DNA of 64,000 nucleotides, from the NCBI RefSeq assembly GCF_030445035.2, contig NC_080690.1, forward strand, positions 32,452,796 to 32,516,795. The letters are read 5' to 3'. The DNA is from Dasypus novemcinctus (Eukaryota; Chordata; Mammalia; Cingulata; Dasypodidae). The notes beneath the pieces were generated by a model that did no database searches, was not told the origin of the DNA, and saw only the letters and a list, made by a program, of their open reading frames with translations. The translations under genes and the position numbers were made by a program. This document shows positions 28,201-35,510 of this stretch, piece after piece. Position 1 is the first letter of the stretch. The number at the start of each line of letters is the position of its first letter.

Positions 28201-30590
28201 AAGTTTTCATTCTGGTGCTTGCTTTGGCAACACATATACTAAAATTGGCACGATACAGAGAAGATTTAGCATGGCCCCTGCGCAAGGATGACACGCAAAT
28301 TCGTGAAGCATTCCATATTTTTTTTTAAAAAAATTTTCATCCTGGACAGCAGAATCCTGGGGTGGGGGTCCCCTACAGTCATCCTGGGGCCACCGGCGCT
28401 CACGTGGATTTCCAGTCAGGCTCCAGATCCATCTGTTAATTTTGTTTTATCCTTAAAGAATTTACACCTTTAATCTTAAAGGGGTGCTGAGGGGAGATGA
28501 TGTCTTTTCTGTAACTGCTTCCTGCTGGCCATGGGCTGTAGTCATTGCCTAACAAGGTGTAAAACTCTTACGTTATTTTAACTGGAGGAAGATGGATCTG
28601 GCATTCTTTACGAAGTTGGATGAAGTTTTCATATGGTTAATGAGATATTCACTCTTCTTCCATGTTCAGAGTTATTTTTCATTCCCAGAATCTTTCTCTT
28701 CAGACCTTCCATTGCCCTCAATTTTCGTCAGGAAGATTCTGGTGGAGCCCACATCTTTTCTGGATTAAATTTAATCCAGGGGCACCCAGATTTGGGGTTC
28801 ACCCGAGTCCTCCCGGCTTCCTTGGGGAATTGGAAGGGGCAGCAAAATGCTACCGTCTCTGGTCTTTGTTTGCAATCCTGGACGAGCCCCCAAAAATGTT
28901 GTAGAATTTGATAGAGGTTCAATTATTTGCGTATAGAGAGGCCAGGACTCAGGAATGATTTTGAGAAGGAAAAATGGTTTATTGGCGGCTAGCCGGACTC
29001 GGGAGCTTTCTGTTTCAATCCTGAGCCCTTTTTTTCCTCATGTACTGGGTCTGGGGATTGAATCCTGGACCTTGTTAGTGGGAAGCCAGTGCTTTACCAC
29101 TGAGCCACATTGGTTCCCCTTAGTTGTTTTTTTTTCCCTTTGTTTGCTTGTTGGGTTTTTTTGTTTGTTTTCAGGAGGCATGGGAAACTGAAACCAGGTC
29201 CCCCCATGTGGGAAGCAGGCACTCAACTGCTTACACTACATCTGTTCCATGTACTCTAAATATGTAATCTGATGGACACACACAAAACAGAAACAGGGCA
29301 TTATAAATCATGCTTATTGCTAGAAGAGTGGAGTTGAAAAAACAAAGGCACCATATTTTTCTGAGGTGGTGGCCGGAGCATACCTTTAGAATCCTGAAAC
29401 AAGGAGGCCTTTTAAAGGCCATGCCAAAGAGTTTGCTTTTCTTCATCACCCCTAACAATAGTTAGGAATCTGTTGCAGCTTGCTTGGATTAAACACAACA
29501 ATGGAAACTGGGTAGATTCTAGTGAGAAATAGATGTGTTTTATTTAAAAAGTGGGGAACAGACTTTAAATGTACCCATTTACCTAATATTAGTATCTGTG
29601 CTACTAAGTATGCTGTTTCTTAGATTTATATACCAAACCTACCTAGTATTTTATTATTGGATATATAAGATGATAGTGTCTTTTGGTTTTGATTATACAT
29701 AAAGCTGCAGTGACAGTGAACCACCTTGTACTTTGATTTCCTTAGGGTAAATTTAGATGTACAATTAGAAGGTCAAAAGATATGAATATATAAAGCCAGT
29801 ACGTGGTATTTGGAAAAATTATATTTACAAATGCAGTAATGGGGTTAGTTTCCTCACTTTCACTGGCTGTTCATCCTTTTAATACCTACTTCATGTGCCA
29901 TGGTACTCTGGGCTTTAGCTTTAGGTGGCTTTTTCCTCCCTCCTCCATCTTATCCTCAACCACTCTCTAAGATTTATTAAGAGCAACCAGATTCAAAATT
30001 GAGTATTTCAACCCAGAAATCTATCTGCATTAACTCAGGCTATATATAGGCATTTTTATAAATCCACCTGTTTTTTGGTAAAGCCAATAACTTTTGTTTT
30101 TTTCCTTATCTCCGACTATTAAACCATATTGCAAGAGTGGTCATGATTTTGTGTTTCCTTGTATATTAACCAACCTTTTCTCCCCTATTCCAGGGTTCTC
30201 TTGGAACGGTTGATTGTAAATAGGCCACATCCTTGGGGTCTTCTTATCACCTTCATTGAGCTGATTAAAAACCCAGCATTTAAGTTCTGGAACCATGAGT
30301 TTGTACACTGTGCCCCAGAAATTGAAAAGTAAGTTATAAAAGTATTGTTTAGGAATGGGACAGGAGAATAAGAAATACTTGACATCTCCAACTTGGGTGG
30401 GTAATTAAGTAGGTAATAATAGATAAAGCAAATGAGTAGCTAAATGAAGTTGTAAGTACTGTTAGGCATGAACTTTTCTGTCAAATACAATTGTATTTGC
30501 CCTCTTTTCAGGTTATTCCAGTCAGTTGCACAGTGCTGTATGGGACAGAAGCAGGCTCAGCAAGTGATGGAAGGGACAGGTGCCAGTTAG
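158..30590 (+). CDS. CNOT1: CNOT1, CCR4-NOT complex scaffold subunit 1 (3' half, 25 exons)
   Basis: CNOT1 is the large cytoplasmic scaffold of the CCR4-NOT complex, which shortens mRNA poly(A) tails. It holds the deadenylases, CNOT9 and the CNOT2-CNOT3 pair, and it contacts DDX6. I see 25 exons with AG/GT borders whose phases join without a break into 1,262 codons and a TAG at 30588-30590. The translation reads like human CNOT1 throughout. If the protein has the human length of 2,376 residues, the window opens near residue 1115. The 5' half of the gene lies to the left of the window. The few differences from my memory of the human protein are conservative, for example Ser for Asn in the Thr-rich linker. 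Exon coordinates are given in the four sub-entries. SETD6 lies downstream in the opposite orientation. Confidence 0.97.
1089..1123 (+). repeat. Copy of a CNOT1 coding-exon fragment beside the snoRNA
   Basis: Bases 1089-1119 match 2175-2205, inside the coding exon 2132-2248, with only two mismatches over 31 bp. After one inserted base the match continues for a few more. The copy is in the same orientation and ends a few bases before the snoRNA. It has no acceptor or donor of its own and is not an exon. Its origin is unknown; a short templated duplication is one possibility. Confidence 0.8.
1127..1267 (+). ncRNA. SNORA46: H/ACA box snoRNA in a CNOT1 intron (SNORA46-like)
   Basis: The sequence folds into the H/ACA plan. 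A first hairpin is closed by GCACTA (1128-1133) with TAGTGC (1180-1185). It is followed at once by an ANANNA hinge, AAAAGA (1186-1191). A second hairpin is closed by TTCCTT (1193-1198) with AAGGAA (1255-1260). An ACA box sits at 1262-1264, exactly three bases before the 3' end. The total of about 140 nt fits the class. It lies in the sense orientation within an intron, as intron-processed snoRNAs do. Human CNOT1 introns are known to host SNORA46 and SNORA50A. I choose SNORA46 because it is the copy nearer the gene's 3' end, but the exact name is inferred. The guided pseudouridine was not derived. Confidence 0.78.
1421..1456 (+). repeat. (TG)n microsatellite
   Basis: An imperfect GT/TG dinucleotide tract in a CNOT1 intron. 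The rest of this intron (338-2131), apart from the snoRNA and its exon-like flank, shows nothing I can identify. Confidence 0.8.
3461..3549 (-). mobile_element. Short tRNA-derived SINE fragment
   Basis: A T-run at 3463-3479 is followed by the reverse complement of a degenerate tRNA-like head that ends in a CCACACTGGTTCCCC-type motif. This is the typical 3'-to-5' appearance of the short armadillo SINE inserted on the minus strand. The remainder of the intron to 4102 has no recognisable element. Confidence 0.7.
4234..4881. other. CNOT1 intron without identified content
   Basis: An intron of about 650 bp, AT-rich, with a T9 tract near 4,667. I see no RNA gene, SINE or conserved-looking reading frame. 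Confidence 0.6.
4882..8467 (+). CDS. CNOT1: CNOT1 exons for the CNOT9-binding domain (DUF3819)
   Basis: Exons are 4882-5178, 7369-7509, 7613-7717 and 8348-8467, all in phase 0. They encode about residues 1380-1600. The 99-codon exon contains [20 protein letters not shown] and [13 protein letters not shown], recognisable parts of the CNOT9 (CAF40)-binding three-helix domain. This domain docks CNOT9 and so recruits GW182/TNRC6 and other repressors. The 2.2-kb intron after the first of these exons holds a mariner carcass with a nested SINE. The later introns are shorter. Confidence 0.95.
5896..6045. repeat. 75-bp imperfect tandem duplication inside the mariner
   Basis: Units 5896-5970 and 5971-6045 both begin GGCACTTACTTATTGAGC (the second unit differs slightly) and run in parallel through a CTCCAAATGCTGAA...CCTTAGAATGGTC core. 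The identity is clear but imperfect, so the duplication is old. It disrupts the transposase frame. Confidence 0.8.
6304..6703 (+). mobile_element. Full-length DAS-type tRNA-derived SINE
   Basis: The element opens with a tRNA-like head carrying A-box- and B-box-like parts (TTAGCTCACCTGATAGAG and GGTTCAAACCC). The long body follows, and the tail contains AAATAAAAAATCTTT. Flanking 14-bp target-site duplications are visible at 6290-6303 and 6704-6717 with two mismatches. It landed inside the mariner, so it is younger. This family is characteristic of armadillos and drives the organism call. Confidence 0.88.
7718..8347. other. CNOT1 intron without identified content
   Basis: A 630-bp intron. No repeat, RNA gene or conserved motif was recognised. 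Confidence 0.55.
8640..9800 (-). mobile_element. LINE-1 3'-UTR remnants in a CNOT1 intron
   Basis: Two stretches read as the reverse complement of mammalian L1 3' untranslated sequence. One spans about 8,750-9,060 and contains the CCTTAGACCTCATTCA...CACCAAGTGTCC type of block. The other spans about 9,215-9,500 and contains TACATAAATGTTACAGAGA and later blocks. Both are decayed, and boundaries are approximate. The rest of the intron 8468-9929 has T-runs only. Confidence 0.5.
9930..12704 (+). CDS. CNOT1: CNOT1 connector-domain exons
   Basis: Exons are 9930-10121, 10682-10824, 11336-11444, 11587-11756 and 12473-12704. They encode about residues 1601-1882, the helical connector between the CNOT9-binding domain and the C-terminal NOT1 homology domain. 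Landmarks are [10 protein letters not shown] at the end of the first exon, [10 protein letters not shown], and HSRGNAPEG across a split Gly codon. The first exon ends in an unusual donor, AAG|GTTGGT. Reading through it would add only Val-Gly-Ser before a stop. The 11336-11444 and 11587-11756 exons are separated by a 142-bp intron that carries a fresh 39-bp tandem duplication. Confidence 0.95.
10122..10681. other. CNOT1 intron without identified content
   Basis: A 560-bp intron that follows the unusual GTTGGT donor. I see no element in it. The next intron, 10825-11335, is also empty apart from AT-rich sequence. Confidence 0.55.
11477..11554. repeat. 39-bp perfect tandem duplication in an intron
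   Basis: Units 11477-11515 and 11516-11554 are direct copies beginning GACTCTGTTAATTGG and running through a TG-rich tract to GCTGTGTTG. I see no mismatch, which implies a recent event. The duplication lies just upstream of the polypyrimidine tract and acceptor of the exon starting at 11587. Confidence 0.9.
11955..12205 (+). mobile_element. MIR SINE with embedded T/G tract
   Basis: The text follows the MIR core (CCCTGGCTCTGCTACTT...GCAAGTGACTTAACCTC...AAGCCTC). It resumes after a TG and poly(T) expansion at 12,066-12,115 with the GGATTAAGAGAAATCACATAAA and GGCACATAGTAGGCCC parts. The intron holding it runs from 11757 to 12472. Confidence 0.7.
12705..14906. other. 2.2-kb CNOT1 intron without identified genes
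   Basis: AT-rich sequence with scattered pyrimidine tracts. I recognise no full repeat, snoRNA or coding segment. Short open frames here have no family resemblance. Confidence 0.55.
14907..30590 (+). CDS. CNOT1: CNOT1 exons for the C-terminal NOT1 homology domain
   Basis: Exons are 14907-15155, 16666-16829, 17030-17147, 18275-18376, 23936-24109, 25104-25253, 25968-26148, 27318-27450, 30194-30328 and the terminal exon 30512-30590 (coding part). They encode about residues 1883-2376. By homology this is the superfamily-homology domain that binds the CNOT2-CNOT3 heterodimer to form the NOT module. Landmarks include [29 protein letters not shown] and [18 protein letters not shown]. The protein ends in ...GTGAS and TAG. 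Two introns are swollen by retroelements: 18377-23935 by LINE-1s and 27451-30193 by a retrovirus-like copy. Several donors depart from consensus (GTCTGA at 15156, GTGTGG at 17148, GTTATT at 25254). Confidence 0.95.
15335..15475 (+). mobile_element. LINE-1 3'-end fragment
   Basis: The blocks GGGCTATAGCTAATAGTG and GTAACAAATGTGCCACACTAATGCAAGGTGTTAATAAT (given here as two landmarks joined by AT-rich sequence) match the conserved 3' end of mammalian L1 elements. A DAS SINE is inserted directly after it. Confidence 0.6.
15483..15855 (+). mobile_element. Full-length DAS-type tRNA-derived SINE (young copy)
   Basis: It has a near-consensus tRNA-like head (GGCCCAGTGGTTAGGGCG, GGTTCAAACCCCGGG), the GC-rich body, and a tail of AAATAAATAAATAAATCTTT followed by a poly(A) run. 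A-rich sequence on both sides fits target-site duplications. It is better preserved than the 6304 copy and the main evidence for an armadillo genome. It lies within the intron 15156-16665, whose remaining part (15,860-16,660) holds nothing I can name. Confidence 0.88.
17148..18274. other. CNOT1 intron with an in-frame open 3' part
   Basis: No repeat is recognised. The last 366 nt (17909-18274) have no stop in the frame of the following exon (see findings), and the first 131 nt after the weak GTGTGG donor are open in the frame of the preceding exon. Confidence 0.5.
21205..21296 (-). mobile_element. Short tRNA-derived SINE
   Basis: A T-run and AAGGAGGTACCTGGGTTC are followed by the complement of a tRNA-like head ending ACTACATCCCT. 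Reverse-complemented, it reads GATGTAGTTCAGTGGTTGAG, typical of the short armadillo SINE class. It is inserted in the L1. Confidence 0.75.
21870..22291 (-). mobile_element. Full-length DAS SINE with perfect 16-bp target duplication
   Basis: The left side starts with the complement of the AAATCTTTTTCT tail, and the right side ends with the complement of the GGAAGCGGATGTGGCTCC head. The 16-bp sequence CTCTTACAGCTTTTTT stands on both sides at 21854-21869 and 22292-22307 without mismatch. This fixes the insertion limits and shows L1-type target-primed integration into the older LINE-1. Confidence 0.92.
22740..23900 (-). mobile_element. Older LINE-1 fragment
   Basis: The complement reads as decayed L1 ORF2, including the region encoding the [13 protein letters not shown] motif (around 23,255-23,290) and nearby KFLPFTE-like sequence. 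It is much more diverged than the 18.9-22.5 kb copy. Limits are approximate. Confidence 0.55.
24127..24240 (+). mobile_element. Short tRNA-derived SINE
   Basis: A head of GTGGCTCAAGCAGTTGAGTG and CCCATGTTCAGTACCC ends in an A-rich tail with CAAAAAAACACAAGC. It starts only about 18 bp after a CNOT1 donor (24110). Confidence 0.75.
24262..24360 (+). mobile_element. Second short tRNA-derived SINE in tandem
   Basis: This has the same head type (CATGTGGCTCAGTGGTTGAG) and an A-rich tail. It lies about 20 bp downstream of the previous copy in the same orientation. The rest of the intron to 25103 shows no element I can name. Confidence 0.75.
25254..25967. other. CNOT1 intron without identified content
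   Basis: A 714-bp intron entered by a GTTATT donor. No repeat or RNA gene was recognised. Confidence 0.55.
26790..27175 (+). mobile_element. Internally deleted hAT-type DNA transposon remnant
   Basis: The left edge resembles a hAT terminus (CAATTTTCAAAGTGTGGTC), and the right edge is its rough complement (AGATTGAGAACCAGT). Internal blocks (GAGGTCAAAACTATTTTTATAA, CAGATATTAGAATCCAG) match the ends of a mammalian hAT transposase gene. The middle has been lost and no frame is open. Confidence 0.55.
27615..29028 (-). mobile_element. Retroposed transcript of a class I endogenous retrovirus (non-coding)
   Basis: Read on the minus strand, the copy starts at about 29,028 with R-U5. A tRNA-Pro-type primer-binding site follows at 28875-28892, one mismatch from the usual TGGGGGCTCGTCCGGGAT. 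Next come a leader without gag, pol or env frames, a purine-rich tract near 28,048-28,060, then U3 (from about 28,047) with TATAAAAG (27721-27728), then R with AATAAA (27650-27655). The copy ends in 15 A residues (27615-27629). The 5' end matches R at the position expected for a cap site, about 28-30 nt past the TATA box. The poly(A) starts 20 nt past AATAAA. So this looks like a reverse-transcribed mRNA placed by LINE-1 machinery, not a normal provirus with two full LTRs. A U6 pseudogene interrupts it. It has no coding capacity. Confidence 0.82.
28215..28326 (+). pseudogene. RNU6 pseudogene: U6 snRNA retropseudogene
   Basis: It is nearly the whole of U6 (GTGCTTGCTTTGGC... CATATACTAAAATTGG... 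GATACAGAGAAGAT ... ACACGCAAATTCGTGAAGC). I count about five substitutions and one inserted T against the human gene as I remember it. A T-run and then an A-run (28327-28333) follow. Target duplications TTTTCATTCTG (28204-28214) and TTTTCATCCTG (28334-28344) flank it. No TATA or PSE stands upstream, so this is an L1-mobilised copy and not a working gene. Confidence 0.93.
29029..29120 (-). mobile_element. Short tRNA-derived SINE abutting the retroviral copy
   Basis: The T-run at 29029-29035, the complement of the SINE body (GTACTGGGTCTGGGGATTGAA) and the tRNA-like head (CACTGAGCCACATTGGTTCCCC) are visible. Its A-tail touches the 5' end of the retroposed retrovirus. Confidence 0.75.
29128..29252 (-). 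mobile_element. Second short tRNA-derived SINE
   Basis: The complement of the same family: a T/G-rich tail, then AGGAGGCATGGGAAACTG and a head ending CACTACATCTGTTCC. It lies in the same orientation as its neighbour. Confidence 0.7.
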
Positions 30591-31515
30591 ATGGAACTCC
30601 ATCTCTGTTGTTGTATCAGCCTGGAGGTTTCATCGCACCAAGTTCATAAACTGACTGAAGAATCCTTTCGGCTCTTCCTGGCTTTCCCAGCCCTTTGGTT
30701 CTCGGGTATCTGCCCCCACTCCTGTTGGGGTCAGCCTACTGTCTTATGTGGGCACGTTCCAAAGTTTAAATGCATTTTTTTGACTCTTGGCCAAAATTTA
30801 GAAGATGCTGTGAATATCATTTTGAACTTGTGTAAATATATCAAAGAGAAAACCTTTGTCTGGAACTTCTTGGGTTTGTACAAAATATGTCTTAAGGCAA
30901 GTGGACCCGCCCAGCTTGTAATAAAGAGGCAGCTGCTGATGCCATGCACTTGTCTGGGGGGCATGGCTCCATGTCTTCTGATATTCTTAATATTCCAAAT
31001 ACTGAAAAGCCAGTTTAATTACATAACTTATTTTTAGTGTGGACAGGGGACCTTAAAAATCACTAAAGTCGTCACATGGATGTGCAGGGTATGTGGGAAA
31101 AGCTCATGATTGAGGTCCCATGGTTTTTGCCTCTCCCCTTCCCAACAAAGCTGACAACAATTGCACCAGCTTCTAAACTCTGATGCAGACAACTGCCCCA
31201 TGAGACATCACCTCTTTTTATGAAGGGAAACCACTCTAGGCCCATAGCTCCCCTGGTGTCTCTCCTCCTAATTATTTGTAAGTGGTGGGGGGAAAGGAAC
31301 CAAATCTTATGAACTGCCTTCCCTCCATTATTCCTCTGAATGGCCATAATAAAAGTCAAAAGGACCAATACCAGCCCCTTTGGGTAAGGGTTTTGAATGT
31401 TTTGTATGTGTATTGGTCCACGTGTTGCCTTTTGTAGTGCCTGAACTTTAGCTCCTCTACTTGTATGTGTGTGCATACTCTAGTTAAACATTAAAGTCAT
31501 GACATGCATGTGAGT
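30591..31515 (+). other. CNOT1: CNOT1 3' UTR with three poly(A) signals
   Basis: After the TAG the terminal exon runs on without a splice signal. Candidate polyadenylation signals are AATAAA at 30920-30925, AATAAA at 31348-31353 and ATTAAA at 31490-31495. The last is followed by TG-rich sequence, as expected past a cleavage site near 31,510-31,515, so it is my best guess for the distal end. The 3' boundary is inferred. The region is almost free of repeats. Confidence 0.65.
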
Positions 31516-31740
31516 CCACCGTGCCTTTCTCAATAGCAGCACCCACTGTTGGTGGTAAGGAGGAAAGTGAATAGCCCATTCTAGGCTACTGGGAAATCCT
31601 GACTCCTTACTGAATGAGTTGATAGATCTTTGCCATAATCTGGGTATGCTTAAACAAGCAAGGACAATTATTTCAACCGTTAAATTTTTGGAGCACGAGA
31701 TCTCCGGTTAAAGTGATTTGCTAAAAGTCTGTTTTTCTTT

Positions 31741-31845
31741 TTTAAAAAAAATTTTTTTTTTAAGGAGGTACCAGAGAAATGAACCCAGGATCTCATACAT
31801 GTGAGGCAGGCACTCAACCACTGACCTATGCCCACTTTGGTGTTA
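31741..31845 (-). mobile_element. Short tRNA-derived SINE between CNOT1 and SETD6
   Basis: An A/T-rich run is followed by AAGGAGGTACCAGAGAAATG and the complement of a tRNA-like head (CAACCACTGACCTATGCCC). It lies between the two convergent 3' ends. Confidence 0.75.
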
Positions 31846-32364
31846 TGGTGTAATTTTTAAAAGAAAGCGAAGAGGTATATATTTAAAACCCTACCCCACT
31901 TAGAGTTTGCACATAATTTTACTGTCAAGTTCACTGGCCAGAAAGAACAAAAAAGTTCAAAATTAGTTGAAGTCTTATGTGACTGGGGTTTGAAAGTCAT
32001 TAGGGACCTTAGGATTCATTCCCTGAAGGATGAGTTGTGCCATCTGGAGTAAACTTCAGGCTGTTCAGTTATAGACCTGCTTCTAGTTCAGTTATAGAGC
32101 TGCTTATACCCTCTAAAAGGGAACAGAATCTTAAAAAGTGACAGAACTTGATCAAAACAGACCCAAATTTGAGCAAGGCCTCCCTACCAAGTCCATGTTA
32201 TTAAACACTGGAATACAAGAAGGCCTACTTGTACCACATTTCTTCTGGCTTTTTGATTAAAAATAAAAAAGATAACAGCAATTAAACAAGAGCAGTTGAT
32301 TCCCAAGTCTTTAAACATATCATCCTTACTTCTAGGTTGTTAATTCCAGCATACCACCCTTTGC

Positions 32365-32480
32365 TACTTTTCCTTTTGGTATTTAATAAGAATACCAAGA
32401 TCCAAATTTTTCTTCAAGCATCAATGAATATCAGAATAAGTTGCTCTTATCTCCATTCCTTCAGGCAACAAGGAACATTA
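32365..32480 (-). other. SETD6: SETD6 3' UTR (minimal)
   Basis: Past the TAG (32483-32481) the first plausible signal on the minus strand is ATTAAA at 32388-32383, with a GT-rich stretch further on. A later, undetected signal is possible. I found no AATAAA on this strand before the CNOT1 3' end. Confidence 0.4.
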
Positions 32481-35400
32481 CTAACTTGTCAGTTCCAATA
32501 AACGATTTAAGATTATCTTCTGACCATAGCGAACCTGTAGGGCCTGCTGTTCCCTCCAGCTGAGTTTGGCATAGACCTCCTTATTACTGAGTAAATCTTG
32601 CTCAGTTTTTAAGTCTGTGGCATAGGTTTGCAGAGTCAATAAAACACTGTCCCGAAGAAGCTGTCTCCATGAGGCTTTGAGCTTAGGGATATTTGTGATT
32701 GTCAGGCCGTCCTCTTCCTTGTTAACATCTTCCCATCCATCCTGGTCTTTAAACTCCCTGAATTCCTCAGCAGGCATGCACAGTACCTAAAAGCAACCTT
32801 TATTAATAAAACTCTCCTCTCCATCCTCACCTCTCATCTTCTAGTTTTCTCTTGTACTAAATATTTAAGCTATTTACCCATGTTATAAATGGCCATTCTC
32901 TTGATCCTTTTACCTTAAGTGTAGTTGTCAGCTCCTCTTCAGTTATGACCTCCTCCAGTCCAATCACAAAGGCTCCCTCTTCCCCTACCATCTCCAGTTT
33001 GCATAAGAAATCCCAGCGTTCATAGAGTAGGAGCCTCTCAGCTTCAACTTTTGTTCCTGTAAGTCAGAAAAGCAACAGTGTGGAAGTCTCAGTAGTACTA
33101 CCCAAGGGCTCATTTCTCCTTTAGTCTACCACCTCTTTCACAAAAAAAGGCAAATGCTATTTAACAGAGGTACTGTAACAGGGCAGGCTCAGGGGATATA
33201 ACAGAGATGCATCCAAGATCGAAAGTCACATACCCTGTAATGCTGCTTCACGAACTGTCACCATCTGAATGTCTGCTGTGTCATCAGTGTTACCAGGATA
33301 TGGTTCAACAAAACCATACATATGAATCAGCTGCCAATTAGCCATCTGTCCATATGTGTTGAAAATCTCCTGGCCTTTAGGAATGGGCCGGGTGGCCACC
33401 ATTCTAAGGCAATCCTGGGGTGAAAGAGAGAAGTTGGGGCTGGACTTTTCCCAAGCAGGCCCCATAAAGATTACTTCCCTTTTAGGAAGAGCCTCCAAGC
33501 AGATGTGGTACAGCTGTAGACTGATGCTGTAATGCAGATACTCCTATTAGACCCAGCACTACAGAATGAAAAGGGCAAGGCTTACTAAAGTCAGAGGCAA
33601 TGTTTTATTAAGCAAACCTCTGACTACTCACCTTACGAACTTAAAAAAAAAAATTTTAAATCCAGCTCAAAGTAGAGACAAATGCAGGCAAAGATTAAGA
33701 AAAAACACATTTCCTAATTCTTAATTCCATAAATATTTTGTTTTGTAACTTTCCACAGAGCAAATTATATCAAATACAGTTGATATAATCAGAGCTCTGG
33801 GATAATCCTGATGTATGAACACCTACCTCCCCACCCCTCAGGAAAGTACTGAGGCTCTAAATGTTCCAAGCTGCAGTAGAGAGGGCTCAACATACTGTCT
33901 AGACCTACACATAACTGCACAGAGCACGCAAGCAATAGGAAAATGTAGCATGAGTGTGCAAGAAACCCAGCCTCTAGCACCAATGTTCAACAGTATCATG
34001 GGGGTGGGGGGTAGGGGGTGGAATGTGTTTAAGTAAAAAAAGTACAAAGTAAGTACATACGGGAGAAACTAAACTTTGCTACTGACCAGAATGAAAATGG
34101 AGTCCAGTTACCAGGCCAGCCTAAATGATTCACAGGTTTGAGTGGTCAAGGCACATAAGAAAAGAACTAGGTGGGAGTCACTCACCTGAGAGTATTCTAG
34201 ATGGGCATTGTGATTAGATATGTGGTTTAGAATGTCTGCAGCAGGCACCATCAAGGGGGAATTTGGTTCCTTTTCATCCTCCTCTTCCGTCAGTGGTTCC
34301 TGAAAGCTGCCAGAGAAAAACTGGCTGAAGTCGTCTTGGGTGAGGGACTGACGGTGGGAAGTTCACTATTATTACCACCCCCCTCCCTGTGCCCCCAATA
34401 AACCACTAAAGAAAAACATTCAGTCCTCCAAGGCTCTGCACTGACCTGTACGCCATCACAAGAGCTACGAGCTGGTGGTAGAGTTCCAAGGAACGAATGT
34501 GGGGGCTGAAGAGATCGGGGTGGGCTTCCATGAAAGGCAGCACTATGGAATAGTATTCGCCACGGATGTTAATCAAATCCTTCTCCACGGCCTCGGGTAC
34601 GCCTGTGCCCTGCAACAGTCGCCGGCGCTCCTCCTCGGGCCTGCAGTGACGGTGCCACCAGGTTTCCTTCACACACCCAACGAGCACCCGGGAAAGGTGG
34701 CTGGGGCATGCCCCTCCCACGGCTCTCACCAGAACATGGGGTGCTCCAAGCGGCCAAGCTCGGGCCAGAGCGCGAAGTAGGGCCCCCAAGGCGAGGCTGG
34801 TGCCTGCAACTCGTGGAGCAGCGCCAGCAGCAGCGGAACCCAGCCTGACTGGCTCTGCAGCGCCCGGTGCTCTGCGGGAGACGCAGAGGTGAAGGCCCCG
34901 GGCGCAGCCCCGCGGGCCCGCCTCTGTGCCCTCGCCCGCCGGCGTGCCCACCTCGCTCCAGCAGGCCGCCGATGGAGCAGGTGTGCTGCGACAGAAGCGC
35001 GGCCCGCGGCACCGCAAACAGCAGCTCCCCGCATTGCACGCTCTCCCGGGCCACCATGCCGTAACCGGCCACCGTGCCCTGCCGGCTCACCGCCACCTGA
35101 GCAGAAGGGCGAGTCAGAGCCGACGCGCCCCGCCGCCACGCCTCCCTCCGCCCCGCCGCCCGCTCGCTCACCTTGGGATTCAGCTCCAGCCCCACCCGCT
35201 GGCACCAGCTCAAGAACGCGGCCACCGGGTCCCGGCCTTCTTCGCCCCTGGTCCCCGCCACCTGAGACAAGCGAGCGCGGTGACGGGGACCCGCCCAAGG
35301 AGGCCGGGGGAGAAGGCGGCGCGCGCGTGCGCGCGGGGAGAAGGGCTCTGGGCGGGGGAGGGGAGCGCGGAGAGGGTAGGGGACCCGCGGGGGGCAGCGG

Positions 35401-35510
35401 AGGGGACGCGCAAGGGACTGCGCTCTGGGGCGGGGCGGGGTTCGGCGGAGCAGTAGGCCCTGCGCAGGCCGCCCTCCACTCACCCGCCGGCGCTTCGCTT
35501 CAGTCGCCAT
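32481..35510 (-). CDS. SETD6: SETD6, SET-domain protein lysine methyltransferase
   Basis: SETD6 mono-methylates lysine in proteins such as RelA (NF-kB) and histone H2A.Z, using S-adenosylmethionine; it is mainly nuclear. Minus-strand exons in reading order are 35510-35484, 35261-35172, 35096-34952, 34871-34730, 34640-34446, 34306-34186, 33414-33234, 33056-32914 and 32786-32481. They join without a frame break into 449 residues, the length of the shorter human isoform. SET landmarks are [10 protein letters not shown] (cofactor side), the split insert with PPxLxx-like helices, VPAADILNH and [14 protein letters not shown] (catalytic Tyr region). A Rubisco-LSMT-like C-terminal helical domain follows. 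The ATG at 35510-35508 has A at -3 and G at +4. No in-frame ATG precedes it; only a GTG does. The gene is tail-to-tail with CNOT1. Confidence 0.96.

Noticed and set aside
28215..28326. A functional U6 snRNA gene
   Set aside because: Several substitutions, an A-tail, target duplications and no upstream Pol III promoter elements mark it as a retropseudogene.
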